From Candidatus Aquicultor sp. (lineage in GTDB: Bacteria; Actinomycetota; Aquicultoria; Aquicultorales; Aquicultoraceae): 40,000 bases of DNA. The translations under genes were made by a program, and so were the position numbers. This document shows, one piece after another, positions 31,454 to 40,000 of this stretch. A model generated the notes under the pieces. That model saw only the letters and a list, made by a program, of their open reading frames with translations, did not search any database and was not told where the DNA came from. How positions within the stretch are numbered: position 1 is the stretch's first letter; the number at the start of each line of letters is the position of its first letter. The stretch lies in NCBI GenBank assembly GCA_036504445.1, contig DASXVE010000010.1:1-40000 (forward strand), read 5' to 3'.

Positions 31454-31562
31454 CATACCAATCAATCTTCGGTGCAGCACAGTATAGACACAATTGACAC
31501 AATTTGAAGACAATTTGGGCGGATGCACTTCCGCCCATAATATCGTTTAAGGATAGATAGAA

Positions 31563-32138
31563 GTGAGCAGTTTGAGCGTTGGCGTTCTGGCTCTTCAAGG
31601 AGCGGTTCGCGAGCATTTACAGCACATAGAACAATTGGGAGCAACCGGTGCTGCCATTAAGTGGCCCCACGAGCTTGACCGGGTTGGCGGGCTTATCATT
31701 CCGGGCGGTGAGAGCACGACCATCGGTAAGCTGATGCTCGAGTACGGCTTTATCGACGCAATTCGCGATTTTCACGCACAGGGCAAGCCGATTTACGGCA
31801 CCTGCGCCGGTATGATCCTGCTGGCGAAGAAAATTTCCGAGGGCGACCAGCCGCTTCTTTCGCTGATGGACATCGAAGCGCGGCGTAATGCGTTCGGTAG
31901 GCAACGCGAGAGTTTTGAAGCCGACCTCGAGATAAAAGACGTCGGTTCGTTCAAAGCTGTCTTTATCCGGGCGCCCTGGATTGAAAAAATAGATAATAGT
32001 GTCGAATTAATGAGCGAATTTGGTAATATTAAGGTAATGGCTCGACAAGGAAGCATCCTTGTGTCGGCGTTTCACCCCGAGCTTACCGGGGATACAAGAA
32101 TACATAAATATTTCATCGATATGATAAAGGAGGCCTGA
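31563..32138 (+). CDS. pdxT: Pyridoxal 5'-phosphate synthase glutaminase subunit PdxT
   Basis: This 191-residue class I glutamine amidotransferase has nucleophile C81 in YGTCAGM and H171/E173 in FHPEL. It also has the oxyanion-hole GGES (48-51) and the R and F residues around 111-117 that contact PdxS. It supplies ammonia to PdxS. The start is GTG 31563, with AAGGA about 10 bases upstream. The stop TGA shares its A with the ATG of yebC, and the AAAGGAGG for yebC lies inside pdxT, so translation is coupled. Confidence 0.97.
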   Translation: MSSLSVGVLALQGAVREHLQHIEQLGATGAAIKWPHELDRVGGLIIPGGESTTIGKLMLEYGFIDAIRDFHAQGKPIYGTCAGMILLAKKISEGDQPLLSLMDIEARRNAFGRQRESFEADLEIKDVGSFKAVFIRAPWIEKIDNSVELMSEFGNIKVMARQGSILVSAFHPELTGDTRIHKYFIDMIKEA

Positions 32139-32884
32139 TGTCAGGGCATTCTAAATGGGCAACAATTAAGCACAAGAAAGGGAAAGAGGATGCTAAGCGC
32201 GGAAAGCTCTTCGGCAAACTCAGCCGTGCCATTATGGTCGCCGCCCGAAACGGCAGCAACCCGGACATGAACGCAGCGCTCGCTAATGCAATAGAAAAAG
32301 CGAAAAGCTACAGCATGCCGACGGACAACATCGAGCGGGCTATCAAGAAGGGCGCGGGCGAGCTTGGGGCCGCTGTGTACGAGGAGTTGACCTACGAAGG
32401 GTTTGGCCCGGTCGGCGTCGCAATCCTGGTTGATGTCATGACGGATAACCGCAACCGTACCGCAGCCGATGTACGCCATATCTTTACTAAATACGGTGGC
32501 AACATGGGCTCATCCGGCTCGGTCGCGTGGATGTTTGACCGTAAAGGAATTATCGCAATCGACAAAAGTCATCCAATCGAAGAGGACGCGCTTTTCTCGC
32601 TGGCAATAGAAGCCGGTGCTGAGGATATGACGAGCGAAGACGATCAGTGGCAGATCACCACGGACCCCACGGAACTTAATTATGTGAGGAACGTGATTGA
32701 GAAGCACGGTATCGGCATTGCGCTCGCCGAAATAGCACTCATCCCTAAAAATCCGGTCGAGCTTACCAAAGAAGAGGCAGAGAAAGTACTGCGCTTTATC
32801 GACGCACTGGAGGATAATGACGACGTGCAAGACGTGTACTCAAACTTCGATATACCCGCCGAGATTTTGGAGGCGCTGTCGTAG
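32138..32884 (+). CDS. yebC: YebC/PmpR family protein
   Basis: This 248-residue protein begins MSGHSKWATIKHKKGKEDAK, the invariant family start, followed by RGKLFGKLSRAIMVAAR and ADVRHIFTKYGGNMG. YebC-type proteins were first described as transcriptional regulators; recent work links members to ribosome function at polyproline stretches. In many bacteria yebC sits just upstream of ruvC-ruvA-ruvB, as here. It overlaps pdxT by one base. A strong terminator separates it from ruvC. Confidence 0.97.
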   Translation: MSGHSKWATIKHKKGKEDAKRGKLFGKLSRAIMVAARNGSNPDMNAALANAIEKAKSYSMPTDNIERAIKKGAGELGAAVYEELTYEGFGPVGVAILVDVMTDNRNRTAADVRHIFTKYGGNMGSSGSVAWMFDRKGIIAIDKSHPIEEDALFSLAIEAGAEDMTSEDDQWQITTDPTELNYVRNVIEKHGIGIALAEIALIPKNPVELTKEEAEKVLRFIDALEDNDDVQDVYSNFDIPAEILEALS

Positions 32885-32952
32885 ACCTTAGAGTGTAGCG
32901 TTGCCGCTAACAGATCATAGCTAAAGATCGCGGATTTGAGCCGCTATAAATG

Positions 32953-32987
32953 AAAACAGCTAATCATTGGCGATTAGCTGTTTTTTT
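32953..32987 (+). terminator. Terminator after yebC
   Basis: AAAACAGCTAATC (32953-32965) pairs with GATTAGCTGTTTT around ATTGGC and ends in T7. It ends the pdxS-pdxT-yebC transcript. Confidence 0.92.
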
Positions 32988-33181
32988 GCTATAATCAAAC
33001 ACACGTTCGATGAGAGAATAAACCGCTGGGCCCGGACTCTTACCCGTAGTGTTTGTAGGATTCTGCAGTCAACTATGAGTGCTCGGCTGATTCCGTTAAA
33101 ATAGAAGAATCACAGCAAGAAATCTTTGCAAGAACAACCAAGAGCCATAAAGAGGCAAGGGATAAAGGACAAAAGGACTAT

Positions 33182-33805
33182 ATGATTATTCTGGCGATTG
33201 ATCCGGGTACGGCTACAACCGGCTTCGGCGTTCTTGAATACGAGGGTAATCGCTTTAAGGTCAAAGACTATGGGATTATCTCGACTGAAGCCAAGGTCGC
33301 GACCGAGCTTAGGCTTCAGCAGATTTACGATAGCATTAAGAACTTGATCGCACGGCACCGGCCGAATCATTTCGTGGTGGAGGAGCTTTTTTTCAACACC
33401 AACGTGCGCACGGCGATAGCCGTCGGTCAGGCGCGCGGCGTATGTCTACTGGTAGCGGCGGATGGCGGTATTCCTGTCGCCGAGTACACGCCGCTTCAGG
33501 TAAAACAATCGGTGGTCGGCTACGGGCGCGCCGAGAAAGCCCAGGTGCAGCAGATGGTGAAGGCAATTCTAAATCTACACGAAATACCAAAACCGGACGA
33601 TGCCGCCGATGCTCTGGCGCTTGCTATCTGCCATGCTCACTCGTATCATGCGAACCTTGCAGCCGAACAGGCAAATAATGCAGCGCAACAACTGGAGAGG
33701 GCAGCGAACGGGCAACCTCAGGCTTCATCGTTAAATAAGGCAATCGCACAGCAGCTTGAGCGTGAAAATAAGCGCGAAAAAGAGCGTCAGAAGGGTATGC
33801 AATGA
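33182..33805 (+). CDS. ruvC: Crossover junction endodeoxyribonuclease RuvC
   Basis: This 207-residue Holliday-junction resolvase has catalytic acids D7 (AIDPGT), E67/E68 (VVEELFF) and the C-terminal D139-D143 cluster ([16 protein letters not shown]). The length is somewhat above the usual 160-180 because of a Gln/Ala/Glu/Lys-rich coiled tail (160-207) that is not part of the nuclease fold. RBS AAAGGAC lies upstream of ATG 33182. The stop overlaps the ruvA start (ATGA), so the two are coupled. Confidence 0.97.
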   Translation: MIILAIDPGTATTGFGVLEYEGNRFKVKDYGIISTEAKVATELRLQQIYDSIKNLIARHRPNHFVVEELFFNTNVRTAIAVGQARGVCLLVAADGGIPVAEYTPLQVKQSVVGYGRAEKAQVQQMVKAILNLHEIPKPDDAADALALAICHAHSYHANLAAEQANNAAQQLERAANGQPQASSLNKAIAQQLERENKREKERQKGMQ

Positions 33806-34398
33806 TCGCATTTTTACGGGGGAAACTTGAGGACAAAAACATAACATGTGTCGATATCGATGTAGCCGGGGTCGGCTACCGCGTGCATATGTCGAATAAC
33901 GCCCTTGCGGCCATGCCGCCGCGCGGTGAACCGGTTTTTGTCTACACATACATGCATGTTCGCGAGGATAGCATGCAGCTATTCGGTTTTAACTCAGTGG
34001 CCGAGCGCGAGGTTTTCGAAAAACTGATCTCCGTGAGCGGCATCGGCCCGAAGGTCGCGCTGGCCATACTGTCGGCTTTTGAGGTCAACGCGCTAAAAGC
34101 AGCTATTGCAAGTGAGGACATCGCGCTCATAAGCTCGGTTCCGGGTATCGGCAAGAAGAGCGCGCAACGGCTTGTTCTCGAGCTGAAAGAAAAGCTTGCG
34201 CTCCCCGACGTCGATTTTATTCCGGCAGCATTAGCGCTTGATGCCTCGATATACGAGGAAGCGCGAAGCGCGCTCCTAAACCTAGGTTATTCGGCTGCCG
34301 AGGCCAAGAAGGCCCTGGAGAACTTTACGCCCGACGGATCTGAGCTCACTGTTGAGACGTTGGTAAAGCATGGTCTAAAAAACCTGGTCAGAAGCTAG
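33802..34398 (+). CDS. ruvA: Holliday junction branch migration protein RuvA
   Basis: This 198-residue DNA-junction-binding subunit has an N-terminal OB fold ([23 protein letters not shown]), two helix-hairpin-helix motifs ([16 protein letters not shown] and [20 protein letters not shown]) and a C-terminal RuvB-binding domain ([20 protein letters not shown]). It forms a tetramer on four-way junctions and recruits RuvB. It overlaps ruvC by 4 bp. An inorganic pyrophosphatase gene intervenes before ruvB, which is unusual. Confidence 0.97.
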   Translation: MIAFLRGKLEDKNITCVDIDVAGVGYRVHMSNNALAAMPPRGEPVFVYTYMHVREDSMQLFGFNSVAEREVFEKLISVSGIGPKVALAILSAFEVNALKAAIASEDIALISSVPGIGKKSAQRLVLELKEKLALPDVDFIPAALALDASIYEEARSALLNLGYSAAEAKKALENFTPDGSELTVETLVKHGLKNLVRS

Positions 34399-34463
34399 TT
34401 CGTTTACGCCTGTGCCGGTTTTGGTTACATTAAGAGAAACCTCGAGAAAGGTCCTTTTAAAAT

Positions 34464-34979
34464 ATGCGAAGTGATAGATGCTACGAAACCATCATGGTGG
34501 TGGTCGAAATACCAAAGGGGAGCCGCAATAAGTACGAATACGATGAGAAGCTAGGTTGTTTTAAGTTCGACCGCCTGCTGTTTTCATCGGTGCATTACCC
34601 TGCGGATTATGGTTTTGTCCCGGATACTTTGGCCGAAGACGGTGATCCCCTGGATGCGCTGGTAGTGCTTGAAGAGCCGACGTTTACCGGGTGTCTTATC
34701 GAAGCAAAACCCGTCGGCCTCTTTAAAATGTGGGACGAGAAGGGCCCCGACCATAAAATATTATGCGTACCGGTTGCCGACCCGCGTTGGAACTATATCA
34801 ATTCGCTCGAAGAAGTACCGCAGCATCTCTTACACGAGATCAGTCACTTCTTCGAAGTATATAAAGATCTTGAGGCCAAGAAGACCGGTGTTGAGGGCTG
34901 GGAATCCAAAGAGGACGCATATCGGATTATCGAAGCGGCCGTTGCAGCGTATGGCGCGAAACAGGCCGGAACCGATTAG
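34464..34979 (+). CDS. ppa: Inorganic pyrophosphatase (family I)
   Basis: This 171-residue soluble pyrophosphatase hydrolyses PPi to phosphate. The motifs VVVEIPKGSRNKYEYD, SVHYPADYGFVP and the metal-binding DGDPLDALVV (residues 52-61) are all intact. The N-terminus is short: an in-frame TAA two codons upstream excludes a longer start, so the usual W-D-P lead is replaced by MRSDRCYETIM. It lies 65 bp after ruvA and 47 bp before ruvB in the same direction, so it may be cotranscribed with the ruv genes. Confidence 0.95.
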   Translation: MRSDRCYETIMVVVEIPKGSRNKYEYDEKLGCFKFDRLLFSSVHYPADYGFVPDTLAEDGDPLDALVVLEEPTFTGCLIEAKPVGLFKMWDEKGPDHKILCVPVADPRWNYINSLEEVPQHLLHEISHFFEVYKDLEAKKTGVEGWESKEDAYRIIEAAVAAYGAKQAGTD

Positions 34980-35026
34980 CACCGTATAAAGTATAGTAAG
35001 TACAAGCATTAGGATAGGTTGGAACA

Positions 35027-36016
35027 ATGGATGATCGTGTAATAACCACTTCATTTATAGAAGAAGATGTAGATTTCGATCGGACCTTGCGGCCGAAACG
35101 GCTCGAAGAGTTTATCGGGCAGACATGGGTTAAAGACGCTCTCGATCTTTTTATCTCTGCTACCAGAGAGCGCGGCGAGCCGCTTGACCACGTGCTCTTA
35201 AGCGGTCCTCCCGGTCTCGGTAAAACTACGCTCGCAGGCATAATTGCGAATGAACTTGGCGTCGGCATCAAAATTACATCCGGTCCGGCGATCGAGCGTG
35301 CCGGCGATCTCGCGGCAATCCTTACCAACCTGCAGCCAAACGATGTGCTTTTCATTGATGAGATTCACAGATTAAGTCGCCAGGTAGAGGAGATTCTGTA
35401 CCCGGCAATGGAAGACTTTGAGCTCGATATCATCATCGGGAAAGGCCCGTCTGCCCGCACGCTTCGCCTCGAGCTACCGCATTTCACGCTTGTCGGCGCA
35501 ACGACCAGGCAGGGCCTTATAACATCACCGCTTCGCGACCGCTTTGGGGTCAACTGCCGTTTTGATTACTATGACACCAAAGAGCTCGATAGCATCATTA
35601 CGCGCTCGGCAACAATTCTCGGTGTTGAGGTTGATGGGAAGGGCTCACAAGAGATAGCCCGCCGATCACGCGGAACTCCGCGTATTGCCAACAGGCTGCT
35701 CAAACGTGTACGCGATTATGCCCAGGTCAAAGGCGATGGCCGGATAACAAAAGAGCTAGCCGATATGGCGCTGGCATTTCTGGAAGTGGATGCGCTTGGG
35801 CTCGATAGGCTTGACCTGCAAATATTGGGTGCGCTTATTGAAAAATTCAGCGGCGCTCCGGTTGGCCTGAACACGCTTGCGACGACAATCGGGGAAGAGC
35901 CTGAAACGCTCGAGGACGTTTATGAGCCGTATCTCTTACAGCTCGGTTTCATCCAGCGCACACCACGCGGCCGTATTGCCACCGAGCGCGCATATCAGCA
36001 CTTAGGGTTTGAGTAA
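35027..36016 (+). CDS. ruvB: Holliday junction branch migration helicase RuvB
   Basis: This 329-residue AAA+ motor has Walker A GPPGLGKT at 60-67, Walker B DEIH at 111-114, the sensor 1 region GATTRQGLI, arginine-finger segment PLRDRFG, sensor 2 [11 protein letters not shown] and a C-terminal winged helix ([24 protein letters not shown]). It drives branch migration with RuvA. ATG 35027 follows TTGGAACA with a weak GGATAGG site. The stop is only 15 bp from the stop of the convergent penicillin-binding protein gene, with no clear terminator between. Confidence 0.97.
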   Translation: MDDRVITTSFIEEDVDFDRTLRPKRLEEFIGQTWVKDALDLFISATRERGEPLDHVLLSGPPGLGKTTLAGIIANELGVGIKITSGPAIERAGDLAAILTNLQPNDVLFIDEIHRLSRQVEEILYPAMEDFELDIIIGKGPSARTLRLELPHFTLVGATTRQGLITSPLRDRFGVNCRFDYYDTKELDSIITRSATILGVEVDGKGSQEIARRSRGTPRIANRLLKRVRDYAQVKGDGRITKELADMALAFLEVDALGLDRLDLQILGALIEKFSGAPVGLNTLATTIGEEPETLEDVYEPYLLQLGFIQRTPRGRIATERAYQHLGFE

Positions 36017-36031
36017 CCCAGTAACGGATAG

Positions 36032-38284
36032 TTATTGTTGCGTCGTCGGGCTGCTGAGATTTATACTCTTGCCCGTGCTGAGAATAAGCTGGATGACGGC
36101 GTTTTGCCGTGCCCGCTGCCCGGCACCGGGAATCTGAGATATAACGACACCTTTTGATGCCTCATTGTCCACCTGTTTCACAATACTGTAACCGAAATGA
36201 GCGTCAGTCAGTGCTTTGATCGCGTCTGGCTGACGCATCCCCACAACATTTGGTATCTCGGTAATCCCTGGCGCGACATGTACCTTGCACTTCTCGCGCG
36301 GAGCTTTGGAGCGTAAGAACGGCCGGTATTCGACATCAGGACAAAATGTGTTCGCCAGCAATCCCGTTTGTGTGCAGACGCGAACTTCTTTTATGCCGTT
36401 TTTCGGATGAGGAAAATCAGTATACGGCGTACCGCGCGTAGCGTTACCCATAAACTGGCCCCAAATCTGTGCCGGGAAGGTACCGCCGGCTACGCGTATC
36501 CCATGAACGTTCATCATCGGAATCTGGCCCTGCGGGTAGCCAACCCAGACCGCGGCGGCCAGATCGGGTGTAAAGCCGCAGAACCAGGCATCACGGTATT
36601 CGGTTGCGGTTCCGGTCTTGCCGGCGCACGCATGGCTTATCCCGGCTCGCGTACCCGTACCGTAGCGGACAACATCTTGTAGAACATTGGTGACGAGGTA
36701 AGCGGTAGTTTCGCTAATAACCTGCTCGGGCTTCGGTTGGTATTGTTCGATCAGCTTTGCCTGTGAGTCGGTTACTTTTGTAATGGCGACCGGGGGAAGG
36801 TGCTTACCACCGTTTGCCAGCGTCGCGTACGCGTTTGCCATCTCAAGAACACTCGGGCCGTGAGCGAATCCCCCAAGTGCGATCGCGGGGTTGGCGTTGA
36901 TATTACTCGTTATACCCATCTTCTTTGCTAGATCGACAACCTTTTGCGGCCCCACATCCATAATCAAGTGTGCGAACACAACGTTTACTGATTTGACGAG
37001 CGCCTCACGAAGCGTCATTGGCCCGTAGCCACTACCCTCGGTATAGTTATTGACTTCCCACGGTACGCTTCCTGGCACATCGATTTTACAGGGCGACGAG
37101 TCATATGTATCGGATGGTGATATCCCGTTTTCTATAGCTGCCGCAAAGACGAACGTCTTAAAGGATGATCCCGGCTGGCGGTTATTACTAAGCGCCAGGT
37201 TATATTTGCTCTTGTTGAAGTCGCGTCCACCCACCATAGCGCGGATAAAACCGATCTTTGGATCGATTGCGACAATCGCCGCCGATGGGTCACCCGTGCG
37301 ATTGAGCGCCGACCATGCAGCATCCTCGGCCATTTTTTGTGTCTTCAAATCAATTGTTGTGTAAACTCGAAGCCCACCTTTGAACACAACATTCTCATCA
37401 TATTTCTTAAGCAGCTCTTGCTTGACGTACTCAACAAAATACGGCGCAATGGAAACCGCTTTCATGATTGGACGTACTTTAATCGGTGTTCCAACCGCCT
37501 GGGCCGCTTCCACTGCAGAAATATACTTTTGCTGAAGCATATGCGCGACGACGAGGTCGCGGCGCTCCTTAGCCAGATCGGGATGCGTATACGGAGAGAA
37601 GTTATTCGGCGACTTAATCATTGCCGCAAGCAGCGCGGCCTCGGGCAGCGTTAAGTCGCTTGCCCTCTTGCCGAAAAAGTTCCACGAAGCAGTTTCCACT
37701 CCATACCAGCTGTGACCAAAATAGATGGTATTGAGGTACTTATCCAGGATTTCGTTCTTTGAAAACTTCTGTTCAAGCTGCGCGGCCAGCGCCGCCTCTT
37801 TTAATTTGCGGTCAAATGTTTTCTCGCGGGTAACGATGGTGTTCTTGATGTATTGCTGGGTAATCGTGCTGGCACCTTCAACATACCGGCCTTGTTCGAT
37901 ATCGGTCATGAGTGCGCGGCCGATTGCCTGCGGGTCGTATCCCTTGTGTTTATAGAAACGCTCGTCTTCAATCGCGATGACTGCATGTTGCAGGTGAGGA
38001 GATATTTTAGCAAGCGGAACGACTACGCGGTCTTGCTCGTAGTAAAGACTGGTGAGGAGCGTACCATCGGCCGCATAAATTTTTGTCGTCTGCCAGTTCT
38101 GGTGAACTTCTTGATCGTCGAGTTTGGGCAAATTGCTCAGGACGGTGCCGACCGCCATAAGCCCGCTAAACGACAGCGCCAGCACTGTTAGTATGCTAAA
38201 CACAAGTAGCGAAGCGGCGATCTGGAGTTTTATTCTATTTCGCGCTTTACGCTTTGATCGTTTTTTCTGCGTGTATCTCGACAT
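36032..38284 (-). CDS. Class A penicillin-binding protein (PBP1A type) with C-terminal PASTA domain
   Basis: ATG 38284 was chosen: GGTGG lies a few bases upstream and MSRYTQKKRSKRKARNR gives the usual short basic cytoplasmic tail; a start at 38395 adds an atypical 37 residues. The 750-residue protein has one membrane helix (about 22-45) and a GT51 transglycosylase domain with EDERFYKH at 106-113. A transpeptidase domain follows with S373-S-F-K376, SVN at 432-434 and KTGT at 556-559. One PASTA domain (about 673-738: IPNVVGMRQPDAIKAL...) ends it. It polymerises and crosslinks peptidoglycan. The PASTA domain suggests binding to muropeptides or uncrosslinked wall. Confidence 0.95.
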   Translation of the reverse strand: MSRYTQKKRSKRKARNRIKLQIAASLLVFSILTVLALSFSGLMAVGTVLSNLPKLDDQEVHQNWQTTKIYAADGTLLTSLYYEQDRVVVPLAKISPHLQHAVIAIEDERFYKHKGYDPQAIGRALMTDIEQGRYVEGASTITQQYIKNTIVTREKTFDRKLKEAALAAQLEQKFSKNEILDKYLNTIYFGHSWYGVETASWNFFGKRASDLTLPEAALLAAMIKSPNNFSPYTHPDLAKERRDLVVAHMLQQKYISAVEAAQAVGTPIKVRPIMKAVSIAPYFVEYVKQELLKKYDENVVFKGGLRVYTTIDLKTQKMAEDAAWSALNRTGDPSAAIVAIDPKIGFIRAMVGGRDFNKSKYNLALSNNRQPGSSFKTFVFAAAIENGISPSDTYDSSPCKIDVPGSVPWEVNNYTEGSGYGPMTLREALVKSVNVVFAHLIMDVGPQKVVDLAKKMGITSNINANPAIALGGFAHGPSVLEMANAYATLANGGKHLPPVAITKVTDSQAKLIEQYQPKPEQVISETTAYLVTNVLQDVVRYGTGTRAGISHACAGKTGTATEYRDAWFCGFTPDLAAAVWVGYPQGQIPMMNVHGIRVAGGTFPAQIWGQFMGNATRGTPYTDFPHPKNGIKEVRVCTQTGLLANTFCPDVEYRPFLRSKAPREKCKVHVAPGITEIPNVVGMRQPDAIKALTDAHFGYSIVKQVDNEASKGVVISQIPGAGQRARQNAVIQLILSTGKSINLSSPTTQQ

Positions 38285-38506
38285 CAATCCACCGGTGAAA
38301 ATGCACGTCTGTATATTAACTACAGGATGAATTATAGCATAAGCGGATTCTCGGTTGTTGCCTTTCGCCTGGTATCTTTGCAGGTCGATCCGCACTGCCG
38401 TGAGCTGGACAAATTATGAGACCGGTGGTACGATTTTGTATGTTTTGTCAGCGAAATTATGCATAAATAGCAATAATTAGGTGTTATACCGTATGCGGGG
38501 GTAATA

Positions 38507-39772
38507 ATGAGATCGCCTGAGGAGCAATTATTTATATTACAAGACGGGACCGAGGAGATAATTCCTCTCGAAGAGTTCAAACAAAAGCTTGAACGATCGG
38601 TCAAGGAGGGCAAGCCGCTGCTTATTAAATACGGCGTTGACCCAACGGCGCCCGATCTTCATCTCGGGCATGCCGTGCCGCTGAGGAAGCTCCGCCAGTT
38701 CCAGGATTTAGGCCACACCGTGCAGCTTCTAATAGGCGACTATACCGCGCGTGTCGGCGACCCGACCGAGCGCTCCACAACACGCCCCCAGCTGCCCGGT
38801 GAGGTCATCGAGGCAAACGCGAAAACCTATACAGAGCAAGCGTTTAAAATTCTCGAGCGCGACCGCACTATAATCGATTACAATGGCCGCTGGTTTTCAA
38901 AAATGCCGTTTGAGACGGTTCTGAAAATAACCGCGCAGTTTACTGTCGCGCGTATGCTCGAGCGCGACGATTTTGCCAAGCGTTTTGCGGCCCAGGTGCC
39001 GATTAGCTTGCACGAGTTTCTCTATCCGGTTATGCAGGGCTATGACTCAGTTGAGCTTAAATGCGATGTCGAGATGGGCGGAACCGACCAGAAATTCAAC
39101 ATGCTGGCCGGCCGAGACCTACAGCGTTGGGCGGGCCAGGAACCGCAGGTCGTCTTCACAATGCCGATTCTTGAAGGAACTGACGGAGTTATCCGCATGA
39201 GCAAATCGAAAGGCAACTATATCGGCCTTACCGAGCCACCCGAAGAGCAATTCGGCAAGATCATGTCGATCCCCGACACTATAATGATCAGGTACTACCG
39301 CCTCGCGACAAACGTTCCGAAAGAGGAAATCGACGAGATTGAAGCCGGTCTAGAAAACGGCGCATTTCACCCGAATCAGGTAAAACGCCGGCTGGCAAAA
39401 GAAATCATCTCTATATATCATTCACCCGAGGTCGCCGAAGAAGCCGAGAAAGTCTTCGACGCCAAATTCAAAAAGATAGAGGGCGCATCAGCCGCCGAGC
39501 GGCTCGAGGCAATCGGCGCCGAGATTCCCGAGATCGAAATTACGCCGGATATACTGACCAACGACGAGCGCATCTGGATCGTTAAGCTCATCACCCTCGC
39601 CGAATTTGCCAAGACCAACGGCGAAGCCCGTCGCCTTATCGAGGGCGGTGCGGTCAAATATAACGATAAGCCGATCACGGATGCGGGCCTGGAAGTTGTG
39701 CCAAAAACTGGTGATATCATGCAGGTAGGCAAACGCCGTATCGGGCGCATAAAAGTGTACAGCGCCGGCTAG
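38507..39772 (+). CDS. tyrS: Tyrosyl-tRNA synthetase
   Basis: This 421-residue class I synthetase has HLGH at 52-55 (the HIGH motif), RMSKS at 230-234 (KMSKS motif), the YxxxQ-type pocket region around VMQGYDSVELKCDVEMGGTDQ, and a C-terminal S4 RNA-binding domain (LAEFAKTNGEARRLIEGGAVKYND...). It charges tRNA-Tyr. RBS GGGGG is 5 bases from ATG 38507. The length and the EEQFGKIMSIPDTIM loop resemble the TyrZ-like subgroup. Only about 110 bases separate it from the divergent PBP region, and no T-box leader was found. Confidence 0.96.
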   Translation: MRSPEEQLFILQDGTEEIIPLEEFKQKLERSVKEGKPLLIKYGVDPTAPDLHLGHAVPLRKLRQFQDLGHTVQLLIGDYTARVGDPTERSTTRPQLPGEVIEANAKTYTEQAFKILERDRTIIDYNGRWFSKMPFETVLKITAQFTVARMLERDDFAKRFAAQVPISLHEFLYPVMQGYDSVELKCDVEMGGTDQKFNMLAGRDLQRWAGQEPQVVFTMPILEGTDGVIRMSKSKGNYIGLTEPPEEQFGKIMSIPDTIMIRYYRLATNVPKEEIDEIEAGLENGAFHPNQVKRRLAKEIISIYHSPEVAEEAEKVFDAKFKKIEGASAAERLEAIGAEIPEIEITPDILTNDERIWIVKLITLAEFAKTNGEARRLIEGGAVKYNDKPITDAGLEVVPKTGDIMQVGKRRIGRIKVYSAG

Positions 39773-40000
39773 CTGTGTTTCTCATCTAATAATCAAACTC
39801 ACTATTATATACACTCGAATTCGTAATTGTCGGTGCCTTTTCGGTTTGTTCGCAGGAAACGCCGCCAAAGTAACGAGTTCGATAGTAAGATATATTAATG
39901 TCGCTCGGGATGCTTTTAGTTATAAATAAGGTCTAAAGTTGGTACTGACGCGGCCGATACATATAGTCTGTGTGAATTATAGTTCCTCTGAGTTTGTATC
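39773..40000. other. Non-coding region downstream of tyrS to window end
   Basis: No gene, strong hairpin or RNA motif was recognised in these 228 bases. Confidence 0.4.

Noticed and set aside
38396-38506. T-box riboswitch ahead of tyrS (a GGTGGTAC stretch near 38425)
   Set aside because: The leader is far too short, lacks a stem I with a Tyr specifier loop and has no terminator/antiterminator pair.
1-40000. CRISPR array
   Set aside because: No run of regularly spaced repeats with unique spacers was seen.

Overview
The window looks like chromosome from an uncultured, deep-branching, anaerobic Actinobacteriota (Aquicultoria, Geothermincolia or Coriobacteriia-like). This is inferred from the pdxS-pdxT-yebC-ruvC-ruvA-ruvB gene order, a PASTA-tailed class A penicillin-binding protein, a YggT protein and tandem multiheme cytochromes c. 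No 16S rRNA gene is present to confirm it.

Region 1 (1-943): the C-terminal end of a TPR-like gene, a strong terminator, and the RNase P RNA gene rnpB.

Region 2 (918-9872) is the main discovery. It is an integrated element of about 8.9 kb bounded by a perfect 26-bp direct repeat. The left copy is the 3' end of rnpB (3' strand of the P1 helix plus the U-run), so rnpB stays intact. Inside are, in order: a leftward tyrosine integrase with paired arm-type sites; a leftward 388-residue protein of unknown family; a divergent intergenic operator; a 59-residue XRE regulator; an excisionase-like protein; a small cysteine protein; a primase-helicase (CHC2 zinc, Toprim, RecA-like ATPase); a TubC_N-like zinc-ribbon protein; small ORFs; a terminase small subunit; a possible S24-fold protein; a six-TM membrane protein; and a small hypothetical. 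There is a terS but no terL, portal, capsid, tail or lysis gene. This is the layout of a phage-inducible chromosomal island (PICI, a phage satellite) integrated at rnpB.

Region 3 (9873-13570) is host chromosome: a STAS protein, a CvpA-CAP fusion, YggT, an internally deleted DUF72 pseudogene, a DnaQ-fold exonuclease-like protein, and tRNA-Tyr(GTA) and tRNA-Thr(TGT) with promoter and terminator.

Region 4 (13571-20384) is a cell-envelope redox block: a membrane-anchored PQQ-like beta-propeller, a secreted or anchored protein, and two paralogous seven-heme cytochromes c, the second with a lipoprotein-like signal.

Region 5 (20385-29461): a PfkB sugar kinase, a probably frameshifted ArsR regulator, a LemA-TPM pair, a SIMPL protein, a lipoprotein, an EF-G-like GTPase and a rhomboid protease.

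Region 6 (29462-40000) is housekeeping: mutM, pdxS-pdxT-yebC, ruvC-ruvA-ppa-ruvB, a class A PBP with PASTA domain, and tyrS. No CRISPR array, rRNA gene or insertion sequence was seen.
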